From assembly GCF_033115175.1 (NCBI RefSeq), contig NC_084845.1, positions 1,056,501-1,120,500 of the forward strand: a DNA stretch of 64,000 nucleotides, in the 5' to 3' direction. The position numbers were made by a program, and so were the translations under genes. Below, piece after piece: positions 1 through 10,681 of this stretch. This DNA is from Lepus europaeus (Eukaryota; Chordata; Mammalia; Lagomorpha; Leporidae). Under the pieces are notes generated by a model. It was not told where the DNA came from. It saw only the letters and a program-made list of their open reading frames with translations, and ran no database searches. Each line of letters starts with the position of its first letter. Within the stretch, counting starts at the first letter, position 1.

Positions 1-1107
1 GTCAATCCAAACATCTATAACAAACTCATATTCGACAAAGGACCTAAAACCAACCCCTGGAACAAGACAGCCTCTTCAACAAATGGTGCTGGGAAAACTG
101 GATGTCCACATGTCGAAGTATGAAGCAAGACCCCTACTTTACACCTTATACAAAAATCCACTCAACATGGACCAAAAAACTAGAGATGCACCACGACACC
201 ATGAAACTAACTGAGAGCATAGGGGAAACCCTTCAAGATATTGGAACAGGCGAAGAATTCCTGGAGAAGACCCCAGAGGCACGGGTAATCAAAGATAAAA
301 TAAACAAATGGGATTACTTCAAATTGAAGAGTTTCTGTACAGCAAAGGAAACAATCAGGAAAGTGAAGAGGCAACCAACAGAATGGGAGACGTTATTCAC
401 AAGCTATACAACAAATAAGGATTAACAACTAGAATCTATAAAATGATCAAAAAACACCACAGAATCAAAACAAACAACCCAATAAAAAGATGGGCCAAGG
501 ACTTTAACAGACATTTTTCAAAAGAGGAAATCCAAATGGCCAACAGACACATGAAAAAATGCTCAGGATTCCTAGCCATCAGGGTAATGCAGATCAAAAC
601 CACAAGGTGGTTTCACCTCACTCCGGTTAGATTGGCTTACATACAGAAATCAACCAACAACAGATGCTGGCGAGGATGTGGGGAAAAAGGGACACTAATC
701 CACTGTTGGTGGGAATGCAAACTGGTAAAGCCAGTATGGAAGACAGTTTGGAGAGTCCTCAGAAACCTGAATGTAGCACTACCACAGGACCCAGCCATCC
801 CACTCCTTGGAATTTACCCAAATGGAATTAAAGGGGAGAAAAAAAGAGCCATTTGTACCTCAATATTTGTTGCAGCTCAATTCACAATAGCTAAGACATG
901 CAATCAACCTAACTGTCCATCAACGGATGACTGGATAAAGAAACTATGGGATATGTACTCTATGGAACTCTATACAGCAGTAAAAAAAACAATGAAATCC
1001 AGGCATTTACAACAAAATGGAGGAAGCTGGAAAACATCATGATGAGTGAAATAAGCCAGTCCAAAAGGGACAAATGTCATATGTTCTCCCTGATCGATGG
1101 CAACTAA
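1..1107 (+). pseudogene. L1 ORF2 C-terminal fragment, frameshifted
   Basis: This encodes the C-terminal segment of the L1 endonuclease/reverse transcriptase. The reading frame at 102-425 contains the ...[21 protein letters not shown]... region. A one-base loss near 415 shifts the frame, and 443-1042 continues with the Cys/His-rich domain ([20 protein letters not shown]-x3-C-x7-H-x4-C) that ends L1 ORF2. A further length change in the A run near 985-993 shifts the final codons; the ancestral stop aligns to 1105-1107. The RT and EN domains lie outside the window on this copy. It cannot make a functional protein. Confidence 0.9.
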
Positions 1108-1658
1108 ACAAGTATCTAAAATGATACCCATTGACGTGAAATGGACACTATGAGAGACAATGACATGATCAGCCCTTGTCTAGACTGTTGAGGAACAACT
1201 TAACATTTTATTCCTTTTAGTATTTTTGTTGTTGTTGTTGTTATTCTGTTTGTTCTACATAAGACCACTGGTTGAACTCTGTAATCAATGCACAATCATT
1301 CTCAGGCGTTTAAAATTAATGGAAAAGTGATCTCTGTTAAACATAGGAATGGGAATAAGAGAGGGAGGAAATATATATAGGTTGGCACATGCTCACTCGG
1401 GCTTACCTCCAATGGTGGCACTAGAAATGTGCCAGGGGATTTCAATTCAATCTTACCAAGGAGGCAGGTACCAATGCCAGTGCACTTGGTAAAGTGATAA
1501 GTATAAATACACAACTGATCAAAAAGATAGGTATGTGTTGAAGAGATCTCACAAATAAGACCAGTGTAAGCAAATAATGAAGGATAGAATTAAAAGGGAG
1601 AGAATGATCCTGCGGCGGAAGCAGGACACACAGCAGACTCATAGAATGGCAAATGCTC

Positions 1659-2000
1659 AGGCCGGCGCCGTGGCTCAACAGGCTAATCCTCCACCTTGTG
1701 GCGCCGGCACACCGGGTTCTAGTCCCGATTGGGGCGCCGGATTCTATCCCAGTTGCCCCTCTTCCAGGCCAGCTCTCTGCTATGGCCCAGGAAGGCAGTG
1801 GAGGATGGCCCAAGTCCTTGGGCCCTGCACCCACCTGGGAGACCTGGAGAAGTACCTGGCTCCTGGCTTCAGATCGGAGAGATGCGCCAGCCACAGCGGC
1901 CATTGGAGGGTGAACCAATGGCAAAAAGGAAGACCTTTCTCCCTGTCTCTCTCTCACTATCCACTCCGCCTGTCAAAAAAAATAAGAAAAAAAAAAAGAG
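1659..2000 (+). mobile_element. CSINE in the L1 3'UTR
   Basis: The head GCCGGCGCCGTGGCTCAACA has box A (TGGCTCAACAGG) and box B (GGTTCTAGTCC) of a tRNA-type Pol III promoter. A CT-rich stretch (CTGTCTCTCTCTCAC) and a CCTGTC-A(n) tail follow. Imperfect duplicated target: GGCAAATGC before and GGCAAACGC after. The same insertion is at 62541-62885. Confidence 0.95.
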
Positions 2001-2698
2001 TGGCAAACGCCCAAAACAGCACTCCTGCCTCAGAATCAACCCTTGGGACATTCGGATCTGGCTAAAAGGTCCATGAGAGTCTCACCGGCATTAAAAGCCA
2101 TGACATGGTGGCATAAAACAATCTAAATGAAAGATCCTGGTGAACAAGACCCCAGCAGAAGGAGCAGCCCATCAAGGAGAGAGGCGCCTTTCTCTGAAGG
2201 GAGGAAGGAACCTCCACTGTGATACGGCCTTGACTAAACAAGTTCAGAGTCGGTGAACTCAAGGGGCTTCCATAGCCTAGACAGCTCATAGCAAGAGTCT
2301 CGGGTGATTGCTGACGTCATAAATAAGAGTGCCAATTGTTAAATCAACAACGGGAGTCACTGGGTACATGCTCCCCACGTAGGATCTCTGTCTTAATGTG
2401 TTTTACTATGAAACTTAAAAACAACACTACTAGTCGATCAATACCCTATACCTTGTGTGGTTGTGTGAGTGCAGTCTGTTGAAATCCTTGCTTAGTATAT
2501 ACTAAGTTGATCTTCAGTATATGTAGGTAATTGAAAATGAAACTCGATGAAGGATGGGTGGGAGAGGGAGTGGGAGAGGGGAGGGCCATGGGAGGGAGGG
2601 AGGTTGTAGGGAGGGGAAGCCACAAGAATACAAAAGTTGCACTTTGTAAATTCACATTTATTAAATTAAAAAAACTATATAACAACCAAAAAAAGGAA

Positions 2699-3058
2699 AA
2701 AAGAACTTAATACTTTACCCTTTTAGTATTTTTTTATGTTCTACTTAAAACTATTGGTTGAACTCTGTAATTAATACACAATTATTCTTAGGTGTTTAAT
2801 TAATGCTATAACTAGTGCTCAAATAGTATTTTACACTTTGTGTTTCTCTGTGGGTGCAAACTGTTGAAATCTTTACTTAATATGTGCTAAATTGATCTTC
2901 TGTATATAAAGATAATTGAAAATTAATCTTGATGTGAATGGAAGGGGAAAGGGGTTGGGAGAGGGGAGTGTTATGGGTGGGAGGGAAGTTATGGGGGGAA
3001 AGCTATTGTAATCCATAAGCTGTACTTTGGAAATTTATGTTCATTAAATAAAATTTAA
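2699..3058 (+). mobile_element. Second, older-looking L1 3' end directly downstream
   Basis: A second copy of the last ~350 bp of an L1 3'UTR. It has its own TTTTAGTATTTTT start, GTATATAAAGATAATTGAAAATTAATC, a G-rich tract (GAAGGGGAAAGGGGTTGGGAG), the CATAAGCTGTACTTTGG motif and AATAAA (TTCATTAAATAAAATT). Flanking unit sequence starts right after it at about 3059. Confidence 0.85.
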
Positions 3059-3243
3059 AATTATTTTTTAATTCCCAGTTTCAGCACCAAAAAATGACTA
3101 ATTAATGTATCATTCACATTTTTTAAGAATGCAAACTGTTGATATCACAGAAAGTTGTTATTCTAAGCTAGTTAATTTATCCAGAGATAGATGAGGCAAG
3201 AATAAAAAAGAGAAGGCATTTTGTAATACATGAAAGAGACCGG

Positions 3244-3500
3244 GCTGGGCTGGTGCTGTGGCATAGTGGGTAAAGCCACCACCTGCAGTGCTGGCATCCC
3301 ATATGGGTGCTGGTGCGAGTCCTGGCTGTTCCACTTCCGATCCAGCTCTCTTCTGTGGTTGGGAAAGCAATGGAGGATGACCCAAGTCCTTGGGCCCCTG
3401 CACCCACATGAGAGACCAGGAGGAGGCTCCTGGCTCCTGGCTTTGTATCAGCACAGTTCCGGCCCATTGTGGCCACTGGGGGATTGAACCAGCAGATGGA

Positions 3501-3540
<40 letters not shown>

Positions 3541-3610
3541 GTCTCTCTCTTTTACTCTTCTCTCTCTATGTAACTCTTATTTTCAAATAAAAAATAAATC
3601 TTTAAAAAAA
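3244..3610 (+). mobile_element. CSINE (older type)
   Basis: The head GGGCTGGTGCTGTGGCATAG leads to the CATCCCATATGGGTGCTGG box B region, a long CT run at 3509-3553 and a TTTTCAAATAAAAAATAAATC tail. AGAGACCGG before and AGAGACCAGG after is the likely target duplication. Confidence 0.9.
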
Positions 3611-4035
3611 GAGAGAGAGACCAGGTGGAAATGACAGATGATATAAGGGCATTAAGATGGAAGGAGTGAGAGGGGAAATCTGAAGATGAAGCCAGTTTGT
3701 GTTTCTGGCTGACCCAAGGGTATGGTCTCCCAATTACGAATATGTTTTATTCATCAGAACTATGCACAGTAAAGCCTTAAAGAATAAGACAAAGAAAGGG
3801 AAAGGGGGGAATTAAAATAATGTTACAAATGAATCAGGAGAAAGCCAAGAAAATTTCCTTCAGTGTGTTTCAATAAACACATGTGGAATACTTCATGTGT
3901 ATTTACCATTGTCTCTGTGTCTGAGATGTATCAAAGGAAACAACTGACAACAAGCCAATCAGGGGATGAATAGTGCAGGGGTGGGTGTGGGATGTAAAGT
4001 AGTAAGTGGAGGCCTGATTGAAAAGATGATACTGG

Positions 4036-4366
4036 GTGGCTGGCACTATGGGTTAAAGCCCCAGGCTGCAGTGCCATGTCCCATAGGGGCGCTGATTTGG
4101 GTCCTGGCTGCTCCTCTTCAGATCCAGCTCTCTGCTATGGCCTGGGAAAGCAGTGGAAAATGGCCCAAGTCCTTGGGCTCCTGCACCTGCATGGGAGATC
4201 CAGAAGAAGTTCCTGGCTCCTGGCTTTGGATCGGTGCAGCTCCAGCCATTGCTGCCAACTGGGGAGTGACCCAGAGGATGGAAGACCTCTCTCTCTGTCT
4301 CTGCCTTTCTCTGTAACTCTGTCTTTCAAATAAATAAAATAAATTTAAAAAGAAAAGAAAAGAAAT
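4036..4366 (+). mobile_element. CSINE with 11-bp TSD
   Basis: The head is GTGGCTGGCACTATGGGTTA and the tail CTTTCAAATAAATAAAAT followed by A-rich sequence. The direct repeat GATGATACTGG lies at 4025-4035 and 4367-4377 and fixes both boundaries. Confidence 0.93.
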
Positions 4367-4377
4367 GATGATACTGG

Positions 4378-5993
4378 ACTCAAGACTGAAAGTAGATAAA
4401 CAAGACAGTAATGTGAATATTTAGGTGGATATGACCAAACATAAGGCACAAGTTGTTCCAACAGAGCCAGGTAGCTGGTGTATATGGAACCAGGAAAATG
4501 AGAAGCAGCATGGACAAGAGGTTAGACAGGCAACACAGGAGCAACTGCTGGAGGCTCCATAGGATACCATAGGTTACTTTCCTCAGGAAAACATGGATAC
4601 TGCGGGGCTTAGCCAGATATTATCCTTTGCGCCTCGTACACTGAGTCACATTGTCTGGTGGGTTGAGAGCTGACTTCCAAAGAAACAAAGGCTGTGCAAG
4701 GAAGCCAGGAAGATTGCCACTGCAGAAACTCAACTGAAAGAGGGTGGTGGGAGGCGGCCATTCGGGATGAGAGGACTTAGTCCTGCAGATGCTCCGTGCT
4801 TTACCAGGCTTCCTCGCCTCCTTACCTAGCAACCGCTTACTTTTGGGTTCTTTCCTAACATCCCATTTTCTCGGGAATCTGAGGAGTCAGGGTCAAACCT
4901 CAGCATGGACATAGGTAACCCCACCGAGAGCACTCTGGTTTGCAGTCTCACAACCCAAATCTCACTGTGTTTGACCCTGTCCCCAAACGAGAGAGACTGT
5001 CAGTTTCAATGGAACACAGTCAAGTTTCTCTCAAACTGTTACTTTCTGATCCTTTGGAGAGACTTAGTAACCACTAGGAATTGTTTCTGGCAATTGGTAA
5101 GAGACACAACAGTTTTTCAGAGTTACCCTGGCTCCCCAAGCAGTCACTCTCATCACTGAAACAGGTGACAGGATAATCACAGCTCTGGAGAGAACCAAGG
5201 TTAGAGAATTCTAAATGATCTCTTCTGGGTCTCGTGGCCTCCCCACAACACATGCTCTGTCATCACTGGGCCATCCTCCTGGTAAAAGACAGCCTTTTAG
5301 GGACCACATCTTCATCTGGGGACAGAAGCTCCGTAGAAAATGTCTCTGTATCAGTCTAGAAAGGGAAGATACCTAGAAACGTTGTGATCCTTTACAAAGG
5401 CGGCACTGGAGTGTTGATAAGCTTCCAAAGAGGAGGGATGGCTGCTAAGCCATGACCCAGACTTCTCAAGAGCAGCTGCAGGTAAGAAGCTCCTTGTCTG
5501 TCTCTGACCTCTCATTTCAGTAGTGTGATCACCCCTGATGCTGGTTCAGTGTGGAACATGGCAATGAGAAGGTCGTAGGTTTGGGTTTGCAGGCATTTCA
5601 GGAGTCATACGCTTATTATTTCCATGTGTGTGATAAGGAATCCTAAAACTTGCTAACTCCTCACCTCGTGAGCAGTCACGGGGTAAGAAAGTGATCATTT
5701 GTGGAATTTGAAAAATATGTTACTCTGATTCTGAGCCCCTGGTATGATTAAAAGAGACAGTGATTGTTTCTCTCTCAAGAAGCGTGGTCTGTAAAAGAAT
5801 TTTCCCCTCTTGAATGAGAAATGGAAAGTAGTCTTAAAGAGACAAACAATTTCATCAATACAGATGTCTGTGCAAAAGCATCCAGCGTCTTTAACAGGCA
5901 TTTGATTCTAACATGACCTGTGATAGTTTTGCCTAGTTTCCAAGATCGTGTTTTAATCCATTCTTAAATCCATTTATTCACACCTTAATTCAA
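4378..5993. other. U1 flank; conserved block with possible 5' noncoding exon
   Basis: There is no convincing protein-coding sequence. Bases ~4940-5480 are the part best conserved between units: matching blocks start with CAGTTTCARWGGAACACARC-like sequence at 5002, 22680, 29057, 43070 and 49197. The block ends in a good splice donor at 5482 (GCAG|GTAAGA). V1R genes usually have short noncoding 5' exons, so this block is a candidate, but that is inference. Confidence 0.4.
5482..5490 (+). other. Candidate splice donor of a V1R 5' noncoding exon
   Basis: CAG|GTAAGA is close to the mammalian donor consensus. The aligned position in U2 (GACG|GTAAGA, GT at 23185) and U4 (GT at 43573) keeps GTAAGA. 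In U3 and U5 the aligned bases are CCAGGTCCAC and CCTAGTCCAC, so the donor is weakened or lost there. No transcript evidence is available. Confidence 0.35.
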
Positions 5994-6198
5994 TTTTTTT
6001 GACAGGCAGAGTTAGACAGTAAGAGAGAGAGAGACAGAGAGAAAGGTCTTCCTTCTGTTGGTTCACCCCCCATATAGCCATCACGGCCTGCATGCTATGC
6101 CGATCAGAAGCCAGGAGCCAGGTGCTTCCTCCTGGTCTCCCATGCGGGTGCAGGACCCAAACACTTGGGCCATCCTCCACTGCCTTCCCGGGCCTCAG
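5994..6198 (-). mobile_element. 5'-truncated CSINE
   Basis: On the minus strand this has the tail (TTTTTTTGACAGGCAGAG), an AGAGAGAGAGACAGAG tract and the CCATCCTCCACTGCCTTCCC region. The tRNA-like head with box A and box B is missing. Confidence 0.9.
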
Positions 6199-7969
6199 CA
6201 TAATTCAGTTTCCTCATTGATAGTTGCCATTGCCTTCCAGTATGCTTTAATCAGATGATTCAATCAAGAGCTGAATATGGATGTGCATGAGTGTGAGAGA
6301 AAGATGGAGACACAGAGTCTGTGTATTGCTAGGGAGAAGAACATATTTAATTTTTCTAACACTAAAGTGGAGTGATGCATATTGGTGTATGTTAATAAAA
6401 GTAATAGGCTGGGAGAAAAATTAATGGCTATGAAGCCAAATTCTGCAGTTTTATAAAAAGGAGAAAAAAACAAGAAGATAAAACTTATGATTGTTCAGTT
6501 AACTAGTGAGAAACAGGAACTCTGACACATTTCACTGATATTTTGACATATACATATATAATTCAACAAACTGTCCGAGTTCATCAAACTGCCCCCTGCA
6601 TGACTATATAGTGTGCTTGGTTTGGCCTGAGCATGAGTTACCTGTGATATAGAGTGGTCTGACATTGCTCCTCTGAAGAAGCTGTAAAGTATATATTTCT
6701 TTCAATATTTCCACTGGTGATCTACAGTGCTCAAGAGTTCCACTGTCCCCCACATCACTATGTGCCACCATCCGACAAGACACCTCCTAGGGTATGTCAC
6801 CTGATCAGATGCTGTCTACTACCCTACCTGGGTTAAGTAATCACAACTCCTTCCACTTCTGTAACAATGCAATGTGAACTGACATTATTGGCCTCCTTAT
6901 GTGTTTTACAAAAACACCACAGTTGAATGCATAAACTTCATGGAATATTTTGATAAAGGATAAAGCACAAAATGTCTTGCTCACATTTATTTTTTAAATT
7001 AGTCTTCAAAAACTCTTTTATAACTTGCTAGTTCATATTCCACTAGTTATCCAAGTACATAATTTAGCTTAACTAATTCAGATATATTGAGAGCTGATTA
7101 GAAATGCGATGATGTTATAGTTGTGTTGTGTAACACTGGAGCTCCATCAAAAATGGTCCCAGCCCACGGCACTGTGCCTCTGCCTTTTCATGAATTTTAT
7201 TAATGCCTTCAGCATTATGCTGTCACTTTCTGGTACTTTGGTGTTCTACTATCTTATTGCTCTGTATTCTGGTTCTTTTTATCATGGTTCAGGCTCTGGA
7301 ATTTCAGGATGTACTTAAGTGCCTTAAATACATTTTTTATGATGACTGATATTGAAATACATGGATATTACAGACTTTGTCTTTTATTTTATTTGACCAT
7401 CATTAATTCTACTAAAATGTTCATTAATCTTCTACAAAAGAGACTTGAATTCTGTAGAAATAGAGTCTTTCGATGTTTTTCTTTATAGTATTTTATATTT
7501 TAATTTGCATGAGCTGTTATTCTGGGTACATTCTAATGTCTAAGTATTTGCTGTGATTGTGGTCATAGTACATTTGTGTCCAAATGAAATAAGAGTAAAT
7601 CTTTGGCTTCACCATTTTAATACAAAACTGCACTAAGACTGTATAATTTAATGTTTTCATAATGAATTACTCAGTCACTATTCTCCTATAAAATTGTGCA
7701 TCCATGTTGCAATTTGAATTTCTGATTTTTCATACAAATATGCGACTGCTCTATGGAATACTTAGGTCAGCAGAGGAGTGTTTGAACAAAGACTATGTAG
7801 AAGGATGCCATAACACAACAAGACAAGAAAATGATATATTACTGGAACAACATAAATATGGAGGAAAAATGTTAGAAAAACGTCACCAAAACACACACAC
7901 GCATGCACACACATACACCCCACAAGAATACACATACAACAAGCATCCAAATGTATCTTAAGAAAATAC
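6199..7969. other. U1 intron-like flank, AT-rich
   Basis: Sequence between the candidate 5' exon and the receptor exon. It is alignable at roughly 80% with 53.3-53.7 kb (U5) and 32.5-32.9 kb (U3), for example ATTCTCCTATAAAATTG at 7682 and ~32755. A (CA)-rich microsatellite lies at about 7891-7925. Short ORFs here (such as 7704-7961) look fortuitous. Confidence 0.6.
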
Positions 7970-8232
7970 TGGCGCTGGTGCTGTGGCGTAGCAGGTAAAG
8001 CCGCCACCTGCAGTGCCGGCATCCCATTTGGGTGCTGGTTCCTATCCCAGCTGCTCAACTTCTGATCCAATGCTCTGCTAAGGCCTGGTAAAGCAGTAGA
8101 AGATGCCCAAAGACCTTGGGCCCCTGCACTGATGTGGGAGACCCGGAAGAAACCCTTGGCTGCTGACTTCAGATCAGCACAGCTGCAGCCATTGAGGCCA
8201 ATTGGGGGAGTGAATCAGCAGATGGATGACCT

Positions 8233-8308
<76 letters not shown>

Positions 8309-8355
8309 TTACTCCTCACTATGTGCAACTCTGACTTTTCAATACGTAAATATTT
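7970..8355 (+). mobile_element. CSINE, left member of a tail-to-tail pair
   Basis: The head is TGGCGCTGGTGCTGTGGCGT, with a long CT/GT run at ~8229-8310. Target duplication: AGAAAATAC before, AAAAAATAC after. U5 has the unoccupied site near 53727 (AAGAAAATACAAAGAATG), so this insertion is specific to U1. Confidence 0.92.
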
Positions 8356-8377
8356 AAAAAATACAAAGAACTTATTT

Positions 8378-8692
8378 ATCTTTTTCTTTTTGACAGGCAG
8401 AGTGGACAGTGAGAAAGAGAGACAGAAAGAAAGGTCTTCCATTTCCATTGGTTCACCACCCAATGGATGCTGCGGCCAGTGAACTGCGCTGATCCGAAGC
8501 CAGGAGCTAATGCTTCTCCTGGTCTCCCATGAGGGTGTAGGCCCTAGGACTTGGGCCATCCTCCACTATACCTCTGGGACACAGCAGAGAGATGGACTGG
8601 AAGAGGAGCAACTGAGACAGAATCCGGCACCCCGACCAGGACTAGCATCCATGTTGCTGGCGCCACAGGCAGAGGATTAGCCTATTGAGCAA
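8378..8692 (-). mobile_element. CSINE, right member of a tail-to-tail pair
   Basis: The minus-strand copy starts with its tail (CTTTTTGACAGGCAGAGTGG) and runs to its head near TTAGCCTATTGAGCAACG. It lies ~100 bp upstream of the receptor splice acceptor, in the presumed intron, and is absent from U5. Confidence 0.92.
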
Positions 8693-8856
8693 CGTATTTT
8701 TCTAGCAGGCTTTTCTGAGTGGCAAAAAAATGGGTGGAAGTAAGAAATGAACTTAAGCTACCTCGATGAAATACATTAGCTCCATTTCTTTCCAGGATTT
8801 ACTGGCTTTGCGTGAACTACTGCCCTGGTGACTGCATGCCATCCAGGGCTCTGACC

Positions 8857-9777
8857 ATGGGAATCATCTTTGTCTCTCAGACAGGAGTCGGAGTCCTAGG
8901 AAACATCCTGCTCCTTCTCTGCTATGGCTTCGTTTCCTGCACTGGGCGAGGGATAAAGCACATGGATTTGATTCTCCATAACCTACTTGTAGCCAACTGC
9001 TTGGTTCTTCTCTCGAGAGGCATTCCTCACACCATGGCAGCTTTGGGGCTAAAATATTTCATGGACGATTTTGGATGCAAACTAGTTTTCTATGTTCATA
9101 GAGTGGCCAGAGGGGCGTCTCTGAGTGCTACTTCTCTCTTGAGTGGCTTCCAGGCCATCACAATCAGCCTTAGCAGCCCCCAGTGGATGGAGCTCAAGGT
9201 CAAAGCCCTCAAATCCATTCAACTTTCCATTCTCCTCTGCTGGCCCCTTCACCTGTTGGTAAATAGTATTGTTCCTATGAATATTACAGCGACGGGGGAG
9301 AGCAACAACCTCACAGAGAAAAAGGACTTAGGGTTCTGTTCTGGGTTAATTAGTGACAGAAACATATCCTTATTGTGTTCAATGATGTTTTCCTTCATTG
9401 ACGTCTTGCATTTGGTGTTAATGATTTGGGCCAGTGGCTGCATGTTGATCATTTTGTACAGACATAAGCAGAAGGTCCTATACATTCACAGAAAAAGCCT
9501 CTCTCCCAAATGCTCCCCGGAGACTACAGCCACCCACAGCATACTGATGCTAGTGAGCACATTTTTCTGTTTCTATGCACTGTCTTCCTTCTTTACTCTC
9601 TATATTTTCCTCTTTGATAAACCCTCTTGGTGGCTGGTTTATACCTCTGCCCTTATGGGTTCATCTTTCCCCTGTGTTAGCCCCTTTGTGCTCATCAGCA
9701 GAGACCCCCGTGTCTCTAGGCTGTGGTATACCTGCGGTACAAAGATCAATGAGTTTTGTAAATGGGTCAGAGCATGA
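8857..9777 (+). CDS. Vomeronasal type-1 receptor, intact (U1)
   Basis: A 306-residue single-exon 7TM receptor of the V1R family, expected in the plasma membrane of vomeronasal sensory neurons. Predicted membrane segments lie near residues 8-28, 38-56, 76-103, 121-140, 172-200, 225-250 and 258-281. C74 and C161 would form the usual TM3-EL2 disulfide. N142 (NIT) and N151 (NLT) are EL2 glycosylation sites. HKQKVLYIH and the SPE...ATHSIL region at the start of TM6 are family signatures. A strong splice acceptor (CATTTCTTTCCAG, AG at 8794-8795) precedes the exon. I chose ATG 8857 (ACCATGG, good Kozak context). An in-frame ATG at 8836 has a poor context and is absent from U3 and the pseudogenes; further upstream the frame starts only with GTG. 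There are no stops or frameshifts. The exact orthologue and ligand are unknown. Confidence 0.93.
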   Translation: MGIIFVSQTGVGVLGNILLLLCYGFVSCTGRGIKHMDLILHNLLVANCLVLLSRGIPHTMAALGLKYFMDDFGCKLVFYVHRVARGASLSATSLLSGFQAITISLSSPQWMELKVKALKSIQLSILLCWPLHLLVNSIVPMNITATGESNNLTEKKDLGFCSGLISDRNISLLCSMMFSFIDVLHLVLMIWASGCMLIILYRHKQKVLYIHRKSLSPKCSPETTATHSILMLVSTFFCFYALSSFFTLYIFLFDKPSWWLVYTSALMGSSFPCVSPFVLISRDPRVSRLWYTCGTKINEFCKWVRA

Positions 9778-10681
9778 AAATCCAGAATGCTGCATACTGT
9801 CCTTGTATCAGGTTACCCTCCCATATTTTATATAGCATTTACATTTGCTATATCTGTTAGTGAATAAGATCAAAACGAGATAGACTGGTCGTGAACACAA
9901 AATTATTTCATTTAGCAGATAGCCGAACATGGAACAAGGAGGGGCTTCTCATTTCTACTTTGCCTACATCAAATAAGGGTGTTTTTCTACAGTCTTTGTC
10001 CCCATGTGTCCTTGTCTCCTTACCAATGCCACTAATCTTCCCTTTACCATTCACTTCTTTTGAAATCCTCATTTGAGATACTGTGATAATAAAGTCTACT
10101 CTTAGTTTTACTTCTTTGATTAAATACCAAAAGTGAACTCTGAAAGATATAAACTCCTTCCTTCACTCTGACTCTTTGGGGGGTATAAAAAGATAGTGAA
10201 TTTTTTTTGGATACAGTTTTTTTCCCCAGGTTCGGTGGAGGAATTCTAAGTGATTTGGGAATCAAGAAGTCGCTATCATTGATTCTATAAGCATGTTAAG
10301 TTGTATACCCTCAGATAAATTCCAACAACAATTCCACAAGTCCATTTGGAACAGGAATTCTGGAGGCAAAGTCTAGTGGAAGAATATTGTCTTCATTCCT
10401 CAAAGGAAAGTTATGTGTAAGCCAATTGGAAAAACCCAGGCAAAAATAAGGGAAAATATCCCTGGGACTGCATTCTGGTGACATTTTGTGAGCAGGGTCT
10501 TTCTAACTGAGATCGTGGACAACAGAATTGTGATATAACTGAATGGCAGGTTACTCTGGACAAATCAGAGCAAATTCTGTGCATCACAATGTTGAAACTT
10601 TTTTACAAGATCTCAAGCAAAGATGTTAAATTTGATTCCAGAATGTCCATATGAAATAAAATTGGCTAAATAAAAATCTTA
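9778..10681. other. 3' flank of the U1 receptor
   Basis: Roughly 92% similar to 54831-55272 and also similar to 34022-34740. A possible polyadenylation signal AATAAA lies at about 10088-10093, ~310 bp after the stop; U3 and U5 have changed it (TAGTAAAG, TAGTAACG). No other feature seen. Confidence 0.5.

Larger units (their letters stand above)
1..2698 (+). mobile_element. L1 LINE, 3' part (ORF2 end and 3'UTR)
   Basis: The left edge of the window cuts this element inside ORF2. ORF2 coding similarity runs to the stop near 1107. The 3'UTR follows, with a GTTGTTGTTGTT stretch near 1226, a CSINE at 1659-2000, a purine-rich GGGAGAGGGAGTGGGAGAGG tract near 2560 and an A-rich end near 2660-2698. It is paralogous to the element at 56027-63950 through segmental duplication. 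Confidence 0.9.
1..3112 (+). repeat. Left copy of a ~60.9-kb-spaced direct repeat
   Basis: This stretch matches 60883-64000 base for base apart from scattered substitutions and small indels. Position 1 aligns to 60883 and position 3112 to 64000. The match includes the end of L1 ORF2, its 3'UTR, the embedded CSINE, a second L1 3' end and ~50 bp of non-L1 flank. Shared flank and shared disabling mutations, such as the one-base loss in AAATAAGGATTAACAAC near 415/61300, show copying of one chromosomal segment, not two L1 insertions. Confidence 0.9.
3059..10681 (+). repeat. V1R array unit U1 (class A)
   Basis: This is a tandem unit holding the intact receptor at 8857-9777. Its opening (CCAGAGATAGATGAGGCAAG at ~3180) recurs at ~27330 and ~47408. 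Its ~3.87-4.03 kb segment (GTTTCAATAAACACATGTGGAATAC) recurs at ~36293. Its 4.98-5.48 kb segment recurs upstream of every receptor in the window. Similarity to U3 and U5 resumes strongly around the coding exon and stops at the CSINE at 10682. Confidence 0.75.

Noticed and set aside
1661-1730. tRNA-like box A and box B
   Set aside because: They belong to the tRNA-derived head of CSINEs. No cloverleaf with a usable anticodon stem can be supported as a tRNA gene.
1577-2076. ORFs of 86-172 codons across CSINEs on both strands (also at 62459-62977, 41203-41565, 24337-24645, 10745-11068, 51840-52263)
   Set aside because: They are readings of GC-rich SINE sequence that recur wherever a CSINE lies, in any frame. 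No conserved protein.
3509-3553. CRISPR or satellite array from the CT runs (also 8229-8302)
   Set aside because: Simple (CT)n tracts internal to CSINEs, with no unique spacers.
7762-8070. 102-codon minus-strand ORF
   Set aside because: Runs from (CA)n microsatellite into a SINE; composition is explained by the repeat.
8812-8856. 15-residue N-terminal extension of the receptor
   Set aside because: It starts with GTG; the intermediate ATG has a weak context and is not conserved among copies.
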